From NCBI RefSeq assembly GCF_020179605.1, contig NZ_JAINZO010000002.1, forward strand, positions 744,001 to 808,000: 64,000 bases of DNA, read 5' to 3'. A program made the position numbers and the translations under genes. The notes beneath the pieces are model-generated. The model did no database searches and was not told the DNA's origin. It worked only from the letters and a program-made list of their open reading frames with translations. Positions 25,246-34,232 of the stretch are shown here, in pieces (position 1 is the first letter of the stretch; each line of letters starts with the position of its first letter). The stretch is from Geomonas agri (GTDB taxonomy: Bacteria; Desulfobacterota; Desulfuromonadia; Geobacterales; Geobacteraceae).

Positions 25246-25703
25246 GACAACGCTCCTTGCTGCCAGCGCTCCAGGAACTCCTCGATGAAGGGGGGCGGGA
25301 CCAGCATGATCTCCTGGTTCGTGTCTAGCATCATCTGCACGGTGTAGCCGGTGCAGGTCACCTCGCCGGCCTGGTTGCGGATCACGAACTCGAAGTTGAG
25401 CCGCGCGGCGGGGGTGAAGTGCAGGATACCCTCAACGGTGAAGCGCTCCGGGAAGGCGAGCGGGCGGAAGTAGTCGACGTGCATCTTCTTGATTGGGGTG
25501 AGGATGCCGCGCTGATAGCAGTCGAGATAGCCCAAACCGTACTTCTCACCGAAAGCGACCCGCGCGTCCTCGAAGTAGCTCGGGTAGCGGCCGTGCCAGA
25601 CGATGTTGAGGGGATCGACCTCTTCGAAACGGACCTGGCGTTCGACGGTGATGCGCAGGGGGGGCGGTGCCCCCGGCGTGGGTGTGAAGTAGGCACGGGT
25701 CAC
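25242..25703 (-). CDS. Hotdog-fold acyl-CoA/ACP thioesterase (4HBT family)
   Basis: A protein of 153 residues. FEEVDPLNIVWHGRYPSYFEDARVAFGEKYGL is the YbgC/4-hydroxybenzoyl-CoA thioesterase signature, with the catalytic Asp in the D-x-x-x-V-x-H/W region. I start at GTG 25703, which forms a GTGA overlap with the preceding dehydratase and has GGAGGAAAGCCC upstream; a longer open frame to 25889 lacks any signal. It probably releases or edits chains on the ACP. Confidence 0.87.
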   Translation of the reverse strand: MTRAYFTPTPGAPPPLRITVERQVRFEEVDPLNIVWHGRYPSYFEDARVAFGEKYGLGYLDCYQRGILTPIKKMHVDYFRPLAFPERFTVEGILHFTPAARLNFEFVIRNQAGEVTCTGYTVQMMLDTNQEIMLVPPPFIEEFLERWQQGALS

Positions 25704-26083
25704 GGGCTTTCCTCCGCTGCCAGTTCCAGGAGCATGGTGGCCACGGTCACCTCGCCCACGGTGAGGCGCGCGTCGCAGAGTTCCTTTCCCTGAACGGTGC
25801 GCGGGCGGCAGGCGACCTGCAGCTCCTGGCCCGGGCGCACCGGGTTCAGGAACTTGGCGTCCTGCACGGCGACCAGACGCTGGGGGCATTGCCGCACGGC
25901 GCCGACCAAGGAGACCACGGCGTGGATCTCGACGATGGCCGGAAGGATCGGGAAACCGGGGAAGTGTCCGTCGAAACCGGCGAAACCGGTGTCGAAGCGG
26001 TAGCGCCCGAGGCAGCCTCCTTCGCTGTCGCTTTCCGCCCCGAGGCGGCTCGCGGTTATTTCCTTGGCGATGATGCTATTCAT
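25700..26083 (-). CDS. FabZ-like 3-hydroxyacyl-ACP dehydratase
   Basis: A hotdog protein of 127 residues. DGHFPGFPILPAIVEIHAVV matches the FabA/FabZ active-site helix, including the His of HFPG, with a hydrophobic run after it. The start at 26083 is chosen because it gives the family length; the longer frame to 26284 is the DUF3261 gene read in another frame. In aryl polyene systems two different hotdog dehydratases act as a pair; the second here is at 29737-30204. It overlaps the DUF3261 gene by 8 nt. Confidence 0.83.
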   Translation of the reverse strand: MNSIIAKEITASRLGAESDSEGGCLGRYRFDTGFAGFDGHFPGFPILPAIVEIHAVVSLVGAVRQCPQRLVAVQDAKFLNPVRPGQELQVACRPRTVQGKELCDARLTVGEVTVATMLLELAAEESP

Positions 26084-26753
26084 TGCTTGGCTCCACGCTG
26101 TCGATCCAAAGGGTGAGGCGGTAGCCGGCCCGATCTTCGTCGAGCACGATGCCGCCGGGGAAAAGCAGCCCGTCGCGCCGCTGGTAGCGGTAGTAGCGCA
26201 CCCGCCAGGACTGGTCCGCGCCGCGGCAGGACGTCTCCAGGAGTTGGGCGTCGGTGCCGCCGAAGGTGAAGCGGAGCATCGCACCCCCCTCCTCGCGGCT
26301 AGTCTGGTAGCTGCGCTGGGCGACTTCCAGCTGATCCCCTGCGCCGGGCGCCGGCGCCAGGAAGATGCGGCGCACCGAAAGCGCGACCGCCTCGGCGAAA
26401 CCGGGGTAACGCGCCAGATCGGGGATGACGAAGTTGGCCCGGCTCCCGTCCCGGAGCACGGTGATGTCGTACAGCTTCACCCCCATCTCGTTCATCGCGA
26501 CCAGACGGGCTTCGCCGGCTTTCGTGTCCAGGCTCAGCATCGCCTCCACCGGGACGCGCATGCCGCGCAACTCGAACAGGGCGCTGTGGCGCACGACGAG
26601 GGGGCCCCGCTGGCTGCTCCAGACGCCGTCGGCCAGTTGTGCCGCCGAGCGGGGCACGGTCGGCACCAGCTCGGTCGCCTCGAAGGGGACCCGGGCGCAG
26701 CCGGCCCCAAGGAGCAGGAGCGCTGCGAAAAGCAAGAGGGTGATCCGCTTCAT
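26076..26753 (-). CDS. DUF3261 lipoprotein
   Basis: A protein of 225 residues with lipoprotein signal (LLLLGAGC, Cys near 19). The mature chain, with VRHSALFELRGMRVPVEAMLSLD and a C-terminal YRLTLWIDSVEP, fits DUF3261, a family regularly found in aryl polyene clusters beside LolA-like and MMPL genes. A role in moving the lipid to, or anchoring it at, the outer membrane is inferred from this association. It overlaps the MMPL stop by 4 nt. Confidence 0.82.
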   Translation of the reverse strand: MKRITLLLFAALLLLGAGCARVPFEATELVPTVPRSAAQLADGVWSSQRGPLVVRHSALFELRGMRVPVEAMLSLDTKAGEARLVAMNEMGVKLYDITVLRDGSRANFVIPDLARYPGFAEAVALSVRRIFLAPAPGAGDQLEVAQRSYQTSREEGGAMLRFTFGGTDAQLLETSCRGADQSWRVRYYRYQRRDGLLFPGGIVLDEDRAGYRLTLWIDSVEPSNE

Positions 26754-29125
26754 GGCTGGTCCTTGCGGTGCAGCGCCGGTATCACGAACAGCGCTGCGGG
26801 TATGCCGGTGCCGACCCCGAGCAGGACGGAGACCCCGATGGACTGCATCGAGGGGTGGCGCGCCAGGGCGAGCGCCCCGAGCCCGGCCAAGGTGGTGAGC
26901 CCGGAGACCAGCACGGCGAGGCGCGAGGTTTCGTCGCCGCCGTCTTCAAGCCGGCTCACCATGAAGATGCCGTAGTCGACGCACAGCCCGATGATCAGGA
27001 TGGTGGCGGCGATGTTGAAGATGTTGAACGCGAGCCCCAACAGCCCCATGATGCCCAGCATGCAGACCACGCCGGTCACTACCGGTACCAGCACCAGCGC
27101 GATGCGCGACGGGGTGCGGAACACGACGGCGACCAGCAGGAACACCAGCACCCCGGTGATGGCGAGGTACCGGGTGAAGTCGCCGATGATGCTCCCCCCC
27201 ATGACGGCGCCGAAGCGGCTCTCCGAGACCAGGCGTACCCCCGGCAGGGGGGCCAGCTCCCGGGACAGGCGCTCGATCAGTTCCGGGCGGTCGGGCACAA
27301 GGGTGAGCACCCGGACCGAGCCGGGACCAGGCAGCACCAGGGCGTCCACCAACTCGCCAAGTCCCGCTGCGCGCAACCCGTCAAGGTTCAGAGGAATGGC
27401 GGGCGTTTTCAGCGTGGCCAGGAACGGGGCGAAGGCGGCGCCGGTAAAGCCGAAGGCAGCCCCTTCGCGTGCCAAGTCGCGCTCCAGGCGCGCCGCACGG
27501 CCGTCCTGCCAGAAGGTAACCCAGCGCTCCCGGTTCTCGCTTTGCCGTGCCTCGCTAGGCAAGAGCGGCGCCAAGGAGACCAGCTCCCCGGGGGGAAGGG
27601 TCGGGGCGAGCCGCTCGAAGACGCGCCGGTTCAGCTCCAACGCGCTCTCCAGGTCTTTACCCTCGGCGAAAATGAGCGCCTTACCCTGCAGATCGCCCCA
27701 GGTCCGGTTCAGTTCGGCCTCGGCCCGCTTCAGCTCGCTGGGAACCAGGTTCACCGCCTGCAGACTGCCGTTGAAGCGGACCCGGGTGGCGCCGAAGGCA
27801 CAGATGGCCAGGAGCGCGCACCAGGCGACCAGCACCAGCCGGCGCGGCGGGCGCAGCGTCTTCATGCCGCCGAAGGGGAGGCTCCCGCCGGGGGCCGGGC
27901 GCACCAGGTGTGGCAGCACCACCAGCGAGAAGAGAAGCGCGGCCACGATGCCGGTCATGCTGTACACGGCGAGCTGACGCTGTCCCGGGAGCACCGAGAG
28001 AAGCATCACCCCGAAGGAGAGAAGCGTCGCCAGGGCACCGGAGAGTACCGGCCGGGATACCTCGGCGGTGATCAGCGCCGGGTCCTTGCCCCCCTTGCGG
28101 CAGGCGAAGTAGATCATGGTGGCGTACTCGTCCACCATGCCCAGAAGCACCCCCCCGAAGCCTAGGGTGACAGCGAAGACCTTGGTGGCCCAGAGCGCCA
28201 TGGCGCCGGAGGCGATGGCGAGCACCGTCGATGGCACCAGGAACACGAACAGGGCGCTCATGCTCCGCAAGAAGACCAGGTAGATGGCGAAGATCGCCAC
28301 CACGCTCAGCGTCAGCACCAGGTACAAGTCGCGCTTGACGGCATCGGCATTGGCCAGTGTGTAGCGGTGTCCGGAGAGGACGGTGGCGCTGAAGCCCGCA
28401 GGTACCGTCTTCTTGACCGCGGCGTCGACCCGGTCCATGAGCTTGCGCGAGGCGGCCGAATCGGTCATGGGGACCGTGGTGTCGACGGTAATCAGCGCGG
28501 AGCTCCCGTCCGCGGACACGAAATGGTTCTGCACCAGGCGCATGTTGGGGACCAGGTTCAAAAACCGCAGCCGCTCCAGGACTAGGTCGGAGAAGGCGAG
28601 CGGATCGGTCTGCAGCTTCCCCTTGAGCGCCCACCCCTCCGGGGCCAGGAGCTGCTCGTACCCCTCGCGCAGGCGCTCGCGCACCTTTTCCGGCGTGGTC
28701 GCCGCCTCCAGCCGCTTCAGGTCGGCCTCGCCGCACAGGCTCGGGAGCGCCGAGCCCAAAAAGCCGAAGAACTCCCCGCCCAGCGCGGCGGGGCCGGTGC
28801 TCACCGTGCCCACCTTCGCCTCGCGCAGCGCTTGGGCCAGGCTGTCGGCGGTGGCGACCAGGGCCGTGCTGTCGCCCGGCGCCGGCGCCTTCAGGCTCAC
28901 TACGAGCTTCCTGGTGAAGGGGGCGAGCTGCAGCAGGCGAAAGTCGGTGGCCGCGCTGGAGCCGTCGTCGGGGAGCATGGCGACGATGTCTTCCTGAAGC
29001 TGCAGCCGCGACGAGGCGAACAGGGAGAGCGCCACCAAGAGCAGCGTCGCCCCGTACAGGACACGGCGCCGGCCGGCGAAGTAGCGGTACAACCGGCCGA
29101 AGAGGTTCACGGAGGGCTCATCCAT
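26750..29125 (-). CDS. MMPL/RND-family lipid exporter
   Basis: A protein of 791 residues built from two similar halves: one N-terminal helix, a periplasmic domain of over 200 residues and a bundle of five helices, then the same again, about 12 helices in all. Between the helices are FVFLVPSTVLAIASG and GFGGVLLGMVDEY in half one, and ILIIGLCVDYGIFMVSR in half two, the paired MMPL motifs. These proton-driven pumps export lipids and polyketides; in aryl polyene clusters the MMPL protein is the presumed exporter of the lipid-linked pigment. It abuts the LolA-like gene without a gap. Confidence 0.92.
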   Translation of the reverse strand: MDEPSVNLFGRLYRYFAGRRRVLYGATLLLVALSLFASSRLQLQEDIVAMLPDDGSSAATDFRLLQLAPFTRKLVVSLKAPAPGDSTALVATADSLAQALREAKVGTVSTGPAALGGEFFGFLGSALPSLCGEADLKRLEAATTPEKVRERLREGYEQLLAPEGWALKGKLQTDPLAFSDLVLERLRFLNLVPNMRLVQNHFVSADGSSALITVDTTVPMTDSAASRKLMDRVDAAVKKTVPAGFSATVLSGHRYTLANADAVKRDLYLVLTLSVVAIFAIYLVFLRSMSALFVFLVPSTVLAIASGAMALWATKVFAVTLGFGGVLLGMVDEYATMIYFACRKGGKDPALITAEVSRPVLSGALATLLSFGVMLLSVLPGQRQLAVYSMTGIVAALLFSLVVLPHLVRPAPGGSLPFGGMKTLRPPRRLVLVAWCALLAICAFGATRVRFNGSLQAVNLVPSELKRAEAELNRTWGDLQGKALIFAEGKDLESALELNRRVFERLAPTLPPGELVSLAPLLPSEARQSENRERWVTFWQDGRAARLERDLAREGAAFGFTGAAFAPFLATLKTPAIPLNLDGLRAAGLGELVDALVLPGPGSVRVLTLVPDRPELIERLSRELAPLPGVRLVSESRFGAVMGGSIIGDFTRYLAITGVLVFLLVAVVFRTPSRIALVLVPVVTGVVCMLGIMGLLGLAFNIFNIAATILIIGLCVDYGIFMVSRLEDGGDETSRLAVLVSGLTTLAGLGALALARHPSMQSIGVSVLLGVGTGIPAALFVIPALHRKDQP

Positions 29126-29740
29126 CTAGAAGATGTCCGCCGGCAGCGCCTTGTTCACCACCGTGTTCTGAAAACGGATCCTGGTGAAGTCCCCGTCTTT
29201 CTCATGCAACTCGACGCTCTTCACGTAGCGCCCGTCGGCGCTGAAGCCGACCAGGAGGTGGTGCAGAAAACTGGCGGTGGCGGCGGAGCGCGGCTCGAGC
29301 CGCAACAGGGCCGGAGACTCCTGCAGCACGGTGACGCGGTACTCTTTCTTGATCCAGGCGAAGTCGGAGCGGGCCCAGGCGAAGAGCTGCTCGGAGACCA
29401 GCTTCATGATCGGCTCCTGGCTGATCTGGAAGTTCTCGGTGCGGCCGGTCCGCTCGTGCCAGCGCCTGCCGCGATCCCCCTTGAGCACGAAACCTGACGC
29501 CACCGGCGCGGTCAGCTCCCAGCGCAGTTGGTCCGGCCGGGCGAAGTAGAGGCGCCCCTTGGAGGTCATCGGGTTCTTGAACATGCTCAGGTGCTTTTCC
29601 TGGACAAAATCGCTGGAGATGGTGCGCACCGATCCTGCGTTCTTCTCGAGGGTTTCCAGAAGCTGCGGCGATGGCTGGCTCTCGGCGTGGAGCGGCAGCG
29701 CCGGAAGGAGCAGGGCGCAGAGGAGCAACAGCCGCTTCAT
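29126..29740 (-). CDS. LolA-like outer-membrane lipoprotein carrier protein
   Basis: A periplasmic protein of 204 residues: signal peptide ending PLHA, then a LolA-type half-barrel with VQEKHLSMFKNPMTSKGRLYFARPDQLRWEL and LVGFSADGRYVKSVELHEKDGD. LolA folds carry lipidated molecules across the periplasm. Dedicated LolA homologues in aryl polyene clusters are thought to ferry the product, not normal lipoproteins. The stop overlaps nothing but directly precedes the MMPL start, and its own start overlaps the dehydratase by 4 nt. Confidence 0.88.
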   Translation of the reverse strand: MKRLLLLCALLLPALPLHAESQPSPQLLETLEKNAGSVRTISSDFVQEKHLSMFKNPMTSKGRLYFARPDQLRWELTAPVASGFVLKGDRGRRWHERTGRTENFQISQEPIMKLVSEQLFAWARSDFAWIKKEYRVTVLQESPALLRLEPRSAATASFLHHLLVGFSADGRYVKSVELHEKDGDFTRIRFQNTVVNKALPADIF

Positions 29741-30204
29741 GACGCCTCCCCGGTCGCGTCGCCCACGATCCAGAGCTTCAGGGTGCCGCTCGCGATCGCC
29801 ACGCCGTCGCGCTCCACCTCGCCCTCGGCGACGGCGAACCCTTCGAAGCTTCCCACGGTGCGGATGCGCACCAGGAGCCGTTCCCTAACGCGGGCGGTCC
29901 CGGTCAGGCGCAGCTTGCGGAGCCCCACGAGGTACCCCTTGGAAATTTCCTTGCCCTGCAGGAGGTCGTCGTACCCCTTGATGACCGCGTACCCCTGCGC
30001 CAGCAGTTCGACCAGCGCCACCCCGTCCAGGGTGCCGTCAGCGGCGGCCAGAAGGCTCTCTGCCGGGAAGAGCGCCTCGACCTCGCCCGCCTGGTCGCCG
30101 TAGCTCAACAGCCGCTCGACGAGCTGCATGGGTGGGCGGTGCGGGATGAGGAGCCGCGCCGGCATGGGGAGGGTGAGGTCGGTGGTCATGGCAGCATCAC
30201 CCAT
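29737..30204 (-). CDS. ApeP-like hotdog dehydratase
   Basis: A protein of 155 residues of the 3-hydroxylacyl-ACP dehydratase family seen in aryl polyene clusters. IPHRPPMQLVERLLSYGD corresponds to the N-terminal HRPPM region, and LDGVALVELLAQGYAVIKGY to the active helix, with the conserved E-L-x-AQ. The second hotdog dehydratase of the operon. ATG 30204 follows GAGGGGTAAACC; a later ATG at 30189 is possible. Dehydration without reduction leaves the conjugated double bonds of a polyene, and no enoyl reductase gene is present in the operon. Confidence 0.82.
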   Translation of the reverse strand: MGDAAMTTDLTLPMPARLLIPHRPPMQLVERLLSYGDQAGEVEALFPAESLLAAADGTLDGVALVELLAQGYAVIKGYDDLLQGKEISKGYLVGLRKLRLTGTARVRERLLVRIRTVGSFEGFAVAEGEVERDGVAIASGTLKLWIVGDATGEAS

Positions 30205-30207
30205 GGT

Positions 30208-31803
30208 TTACCCCTCGTGGCCCAGGTACGGGGCCAGGTCGTCCAGGAGCTGGCTCGAGAAGAGAAGCTTCCGGAAGCGGACCAGGTCCTCGTGGAAGAC
30301 GCGCCGGTTGTCGTACACGGCGAAGTCCCGGTTCAGGATGGCGTAGAGCTTGCCGGTCCCGGTACCCAGGCGATCCGCGTTTCTAAACGAGAGTGCCTGC
30401 AGGTCGGCGAGCACTTCCAGGGTAAGCACGTGCTTGGCATTACTGACCGACTTGAAGGCCTTGCGCGCCGCCACCGTACCCATGCTGACCACGTCCTGGT
30501 TGGAGGCGTTGCAGGAGATGGAGTTGGTGGAGACCGGGTTGGCCAGCTGGCGGTTCTCGGCCGTGGTCGAGGTCGCCAGGTACTGGCTCCCCATGAAGCC
30601 CATGGTGAGGCCCGGGGTTCCGGGGATCAGGAACTCCGGCAGCCCCTCGTTGATGCTGCGGTCCAGGAACTTGTTGATGCGGCGCTCGGACAGGGTGCAC
30701 ATGGTCGCCATGGCCATGCAGAGGGAATCCATGGCGAAGCCGATGCTCTGGCCGTGGAAGTTGCCGCCGTGGATCACCTTCTTGCGCTCCGGGATGACGA
30801 TCGGATTGTCATTAGAGGAGTTGGCCTCGATGGTCACGGTGCGCTCCGCCGCGTCGATCGCCTCCAGCACCGGCGCCAGCACCTGCGGCGTGCAGCGCAC
30901 CGAGTAGACGTCCTGCACGTTGACGCTGGTCTCGTAGACCGGCCCGTCGGTCTCGTGGCCGCGGATGCGCTCGTGCATCTCCTTTCTCAGGGTGATGTTG
31001 CCGGAGCCGGCGTAGAGGGCGCGGATGGCGCGGGCCACCTCGAGCTGGCCGGGGTGCGGCTTGACCAGGTGCAGGTCCTCGTCGAAGGCGTCGTCGATGC
31101 CGCCGAAGATCTCCAGGGCGAAGGCGCCGGTGAACAGGGAGAGGTTCAGGATCTTCCGGGCACCGAAGAGGGCGAAGGCGGCCACCGCGGTCATGGCGGA
31201 GGTGCCGTTCATGAGGGCGATCCCCTCCTTGAAGCTGAGCGAGAAGGGGGTGATGCCGAGGCGGGCGAAGAGCGCGCCGGTGTCGTGCAACTCGTTCTGG
31301 TAGTAGGATTTCCCCTCCCCGATGATAGTGAGGGCCAGGTGCGCCAGGTGGATCAGGTCGCCCGAGGCCCCGACGGAGCCGCACTCGGGGATGTAGGGGG
31401 CGATGCCGCGGTTCACCAGCTCCTTCATGAACTCAAGGAGCTCGACGCGCACGCCGGAGTACCCCTTGACCAGGGTGTTCAGGCGCACCGCCATGACGGC
31501 GTTGGCGATGTAGGGCTTGAGTGGATCGCCCAGGCCGGCGGCGTGGCTGCGGATCAGGTTCACCTGGAGCGCTTCGATCTCGGCGTCCTCGATGATCTTG
31601 TTGCACATGGGCCCGAAGGAGGTGTTGACGCCGTAGATGATGCGGCGCGCGGCGACCTCTTCCTCGAGGAAGGCGCGGCTGGCACGGCAGCGCTCCAGGG
31701 CGGCGGCGTCAAGGGCCACCGCGCGGTCGCCGACGCCGATGGTGACGATGTCGGCCACGGTCAGGTCGGCGCCGTTCAGCGTTACTGTGGGACGGTTGGA
31801 CAT
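30208..31803 (-). CDS. Aromatic amino acid ammonia-lyase (HAL/TAL/PAL family)
   Basis: A protein of 531 residues with the MIO prosthetic group triad Ala146-Ser147-Gly148 in GSVGASGDLIHLAHL, catalytic Tyr57 in IIYGVNTSFG and later NSSNDNP and GGNFHGQ blocks. It removes ammonia from an aromatic amino acid to give the aryl acrylate starter. The selectivity region reads NLIRSHAAGLGDPL; Ser86-His87 resembles histidine lyases, though some bacterial tyrosine lyases are recalled to share it. Because the next gene is an aryl-acid CoA ligase, tyrosine or phenylalanine (giving coumarate or cinnamate) is more likely than histidine. Start ATG 31803 has GGAAAGGATAGCC. Confidence 0.9.
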   Translation of the reverse strand: MSNRPTVTLNGADLTVADIVTIGVGDRAVALDAAALERCRASRAFLEEEVAARRIIYGVNTSFGPMCNKIIEDAEIEALQVNLIRSHAAGLGDPLKPYIANAVMAVRLNTLVKGYSGVRVELLEFMKELVNRGIAPYIPECGSVGASGDLIHLAHLALTIIGEGKSYYQNELHDTGALFARLGITPFSLSFKEGIALMNGTSAMTAVAAFALFGARKILNLSLFTGAFALEIFGGIDDAFDEDLHLVKPHPGQLEVARAIRALYAGSGNITLRKEMHERIRGHETDGPVYETSVNVQDVYSVRCTPQVLAPVLEAIDAAERTVTIEANSSNDNPIVIPERKKVIHGGNFHGQSIGFAMDSLCMAMATMCTLSERRINKFLDRSINEGLPEFLIPGTPGLTMGFMGSQYLATSTTAENRQLANPVSTNSISCNASNQDVVSMGTVAARKAFKSVSNAKHVLTLEVLADLQALSFRNADRLGTGTGKLYAILNRDFAVYDNRRVFHEDLVRFRKLLFSSQLLDDLAPYLGHEG

Positions 31804-31836
31804 GGCTATCCTTTCCAGTTCGTGGTGCGCCCCGCC

Positions 31837-33150
31837 TCAGGCCGGCGAGGTGCGGCGGTCGAAGAAGAGTACCGGCTTTCTCTTGTCTTCCTGCATGGTC
31901 ACCCTGAGGACCTCCTCGGGAGAGACCAGCACCACCTCGGGGCTGACCCGGATGGCGGCGGCGATCTTCTTGGCCACCTGCGCCGCGGTGAGGGACGAAT
32001 CTGCGGTGCCCACCACCACGCGGATCCGGTCCGAGAGGGCGAACTCACTCTCGGCCTCGATGTAGAACCCCTGCACGCCGTGCATCCCCTGCAGCACGGT
32101 GGCGATGGCTGGCGGGTAGACGGTGGTGCCGCGGTACTTGAGCATCTGGGACTTCCGTCCCACCACCGGCCCGAGGCGCGGCGTGTTGCGGCCGCAGGGG
32201 CAGGGCTCGCGGTGCAGAGTGGCAATGTCGCCGGTGCGGAAACGCAGGAGCGGCATCGCGGAGACCCCCAGCGGTGTGGCGATCACCTCGCCCGGGGTGC
32301 CGTCCGGGACCGGGCGCCCCTCCTCGTCGACGATCTCCACGGCGACCAGGTCGGGGTGAAGGTGCCCTCCGAGACCGGCGTCGCAGTCGGTGAAGGAGGT
32401 GGCCATCTCGGTGCTGGCGTAGGTGCCGAAGATCCGGCAGCCCCAGGCCTGCAACAGGCGCTCCCCCAAGGGGGACAGGGCGAAATCGGGGGTGCGCACC
32501 GGCTCGCCGATGCAGATGAGCCGGGTGACACCCACTTCGGCCGGCGCGAGCCCCTCCTGCTCCAGCTTTTTCGCCAGGGCGAGGAGCAGGGTGGGGACGG
32601 CGATGATGGCGCTCGGACGGCAGTTCCTGATCAGCTCGACCAGGAGCGCCGTGGAGCTGGAGCCGCCGCGGATGACGGTGGCGCCGATCCTGGTGAGCCC
32701 CATGAAGTAGGCGAGCCCGGCCATGAAGCAGCGGTCGATGGCGGCGGCGACCAGGACGCGGTCGGCGCTGGTGATGCCCACACCCCGGAAGGAGATCTCC
32801 TCGTTGTAGGTGAGCCGTTCCAGGTCGGCGTTATTTTGCAGCATGGCGATGGGCTTGCCGGTGGTGCCGGAGGTGAGGCAGACATCGGTGACCTGGTCCT
32901 GTGCCACGGCGAGGAAATCGTCACGACACTCCTCCAGGTGGTGCTTCTCGGTGAGCGGGAGCCGGGCCAGGTCTGCCAGCGTCGCGATATCCCCCGGTGC
33001 CACGCCGGCCTGGCGGAACATGGCGCGGTAAAAGGGGGAGTGCTCCGCGCAGTAGCGCACGTGGCGGCGTAGCAGCTCCTCCTGGCGCGCGGCGATGGCG
33101 GCGGCGTCCAGGCGGGCGAGCTCGAGCCCCTTGTCGGCATTCCAGGTCAT
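31837..33150 (-). CDS. Aryl-acid CoA/ACP ligase (PaaK-like, AMP-forming)
   Basis: An adenylating enzyme of 437 residues related to phenylacetate-CoA ligase. The ATP loop is LTSGTTGKPIAM, followed by YASTEMATS (core), RFRTGDIATL and GRKSQMLKYRGTTVYP hinge motifs. CPCGRNTP holds a Cys pair typical of PaaK-type proteins. It should activate the aryl acrylate made by the lyase and load it as a CoA thioester or on an ACP. The gene shares a 4-nt ATGA overlap with the acyltransferase. Confidence 0.88.
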   Translation of the reverse strand: MTWNADKGLELARLDAAAIAARQEELLRRHVRYCAEHSPFYRAMFRQAGVAPGDIATLADLARLPLTEKHHLEECRDDFLAVAQDQVTDVCLTSGTTGKPIAMLQNNADLERLTYNEEISFRGVGITSADRVLVAAAIDRCFMAGLAYFMGLTRIGATVIRGGSSSTALLVELIRNCRPSAIIAVPTLLLALAKKLEQEGLAPAEVGVTRLICIGEPVRTPDFALSPLGERLLQAWGCRIFGTYASTEMATSFTDCDAGLGGHLHPDLVAVEIVDEEGRPVPDGTPGEVIATPLGVSAMPLLRFRTGDIATLHREPCPCGRNTPRLGPVVGRKSQMLKYRGTTVYPPAIATVLQGMHGVQGFYIEAESEFALSDRIRVVVGTADSSLTAAQVAKKIAAAIRVSPEVVLVSPEEVLRVTMQEDKRKPVLFFDRRTSPA

Positions 33151-33959
33151 TTCGTTTTCCTCATCGCGCCAGTCTCCCCCTGCATCTCGGCCAGCGCCCG
33201 CGTCATCCGCTCGCGTACCTCGCGGCGCAGTCGCAGATGCCCGTTATGCCCGGGGAACAAGGCGGGGTCCACCGGGGGGAGCACCTTCAGGCGCACCCGG
33301 GTGGGGTAGAGCGCGAAGCGCCCCGGCGGTAGCAGGTCGCCGGTCCCGGTGATCACCAGAGGCACGATGGGGACGCCGGTCTCCTTGGCGAGCCGAAAGG
33401 CGCCGGAATAAAAGGGCTGCAGCTTTCCCGTGCGCGAGCGGTGCCCCTCGGGGTAGAAGATCACCACGCCCTTGTTGGCGAAGGTCTCCGAGCAGGTCGC
33501 CACCACGTCACCCCAATCAGCGGTTTCCACGTCGAGGTAACGGGCCAGGCGCATGAAGAGCGTGTACCAGTACATCTTGAAGGGCCACGCCCCCACGGCG
33601 AACACAATGTCGTGGAAAGGGAGCGTGGACATGTAGTAGCTGTCGAAGAAGGAGAGATGGTTCACCACCAGGATGCAGGGGCGCCCGATGCTCCCGGTCC
33701 CCTCGCTGGAAAAGCGGACGAACGGGGCGGTGATGGCGACCATGCCGTAGCCGTGGATGCTGATCAGGTGACGGGTGATCCGACCCAGGTCCCAGCCGGT
33801 GGCCAGCTTCCACAGCACCAGGCAGAGCGGGGACGCAACGATGCCGGCGACGGTCCAGAGCGCCATCAGGGGGTAGAAGGTCAGGTTGAGAAGCAGCGCC
33901 CGGAGCAGCCAGAACCTGCCGCTTTTCTCCCGGTGCCGTGGGGTTTCCTGCGACGTCAC
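33147..33959 (-). CDS. 1-acyl-glycerol-3-phosphate acyltransferase (PlsC family)
   Basis: A membrane protein of 270 residues with a hydrophobic N-terminal segment (about 20-50), the NHLSFFDSYY acyltransferase motif (NHX4D), a YPEGHRSRTGKLQPFYSGAF glycerophosphate-binding block and PIVPLVI. PlsC-type enzymes in aryl polyene clusters are thought to join the polyene to a glycerol-phosphate or similar lipid. GTG 33959 directly follows the ACP stop codon, so the two are coupled. Confidence 0.88.
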   Translation of the reverse strand: MTSQETPRHREKSGRFWLLRALLLNLTFYPLMALWTVAGIVASPLCLVLWKLATGWDLGRITRHLISIHGYGMVAITAPFVRFSSEGTGSIGRPCILVVNHLSFFDSYYMSTLPFHDIVFAVGAWPFKMYWYTLFMRLARYLDVETADWGDVVATCSETFANKGVVIFYPEGHRSRTGKLQPFYSGAFRLAKETGVPIVPLVITGTGDLLPPGRFALYPTRVRLKVLPPVDPALFPGHNGHLRLRREVRERMTRALAEMQGETGAMRKTK

Positions 33960-34232
33960 CTACCGGTCACCCTCCAGTTGGCGTTTCTTGGCGATGACGA
34001 ACTCGTGGATGTCGCCCAGGGTGCGGATCTTGCGGATCGCCTCCTCCTCGCGCACCTTCATGCTGAAGGCGGTCTCCAGCACGATCACCAGGTCGACCAC
34101 GTCCAGGCTGTCCAGCCCCATGTCCTCGAACAGGGTGGTCTCCGGGGTCATGGCCGCGAGGTCGTACTCGAACTCTTCCGCCAGGGAACTATTGATCTTC
34201 GCTACGATTTCCTGCTCGGTCATACTAGGCAT
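33960..34232 (-). CDS. Acyl carrier protein 2
   Basis: An acidic protein of 90 residues with phosphopantetheine site Ser42 in DMGLDSLDVVDLVIVLE. It resembles the ACPs of aryl polyene clusters more than FabD-type housekeeping ACP. Two starts are possible: 34232 (SD GAGGAG only 2 nt away) and 34223 (11 nt away), neither at ideal spacing; both overlap or abut the ketosynthase stop. Having two different ACPs in one operon suggests separate roles in priming and elongation. Confidence 0.9.
   Translation of the reverse strand: MPSMTEQEIVAKINSSLAEEFEYDLAAMTPETTLFEDMGLDSLDVVDLVIVLETAFSMKVREEEAIRKIRTLGDIHEFVIAKKRQLEGDR

Noticed and set aside
30139..33072. Very long plus-strand open frame (977 codons)
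   Set aside because: It lies opposite the ammonia-lyase and CoA ligase genes; its composition is that of an antisense shadow in GC-rich DNA.
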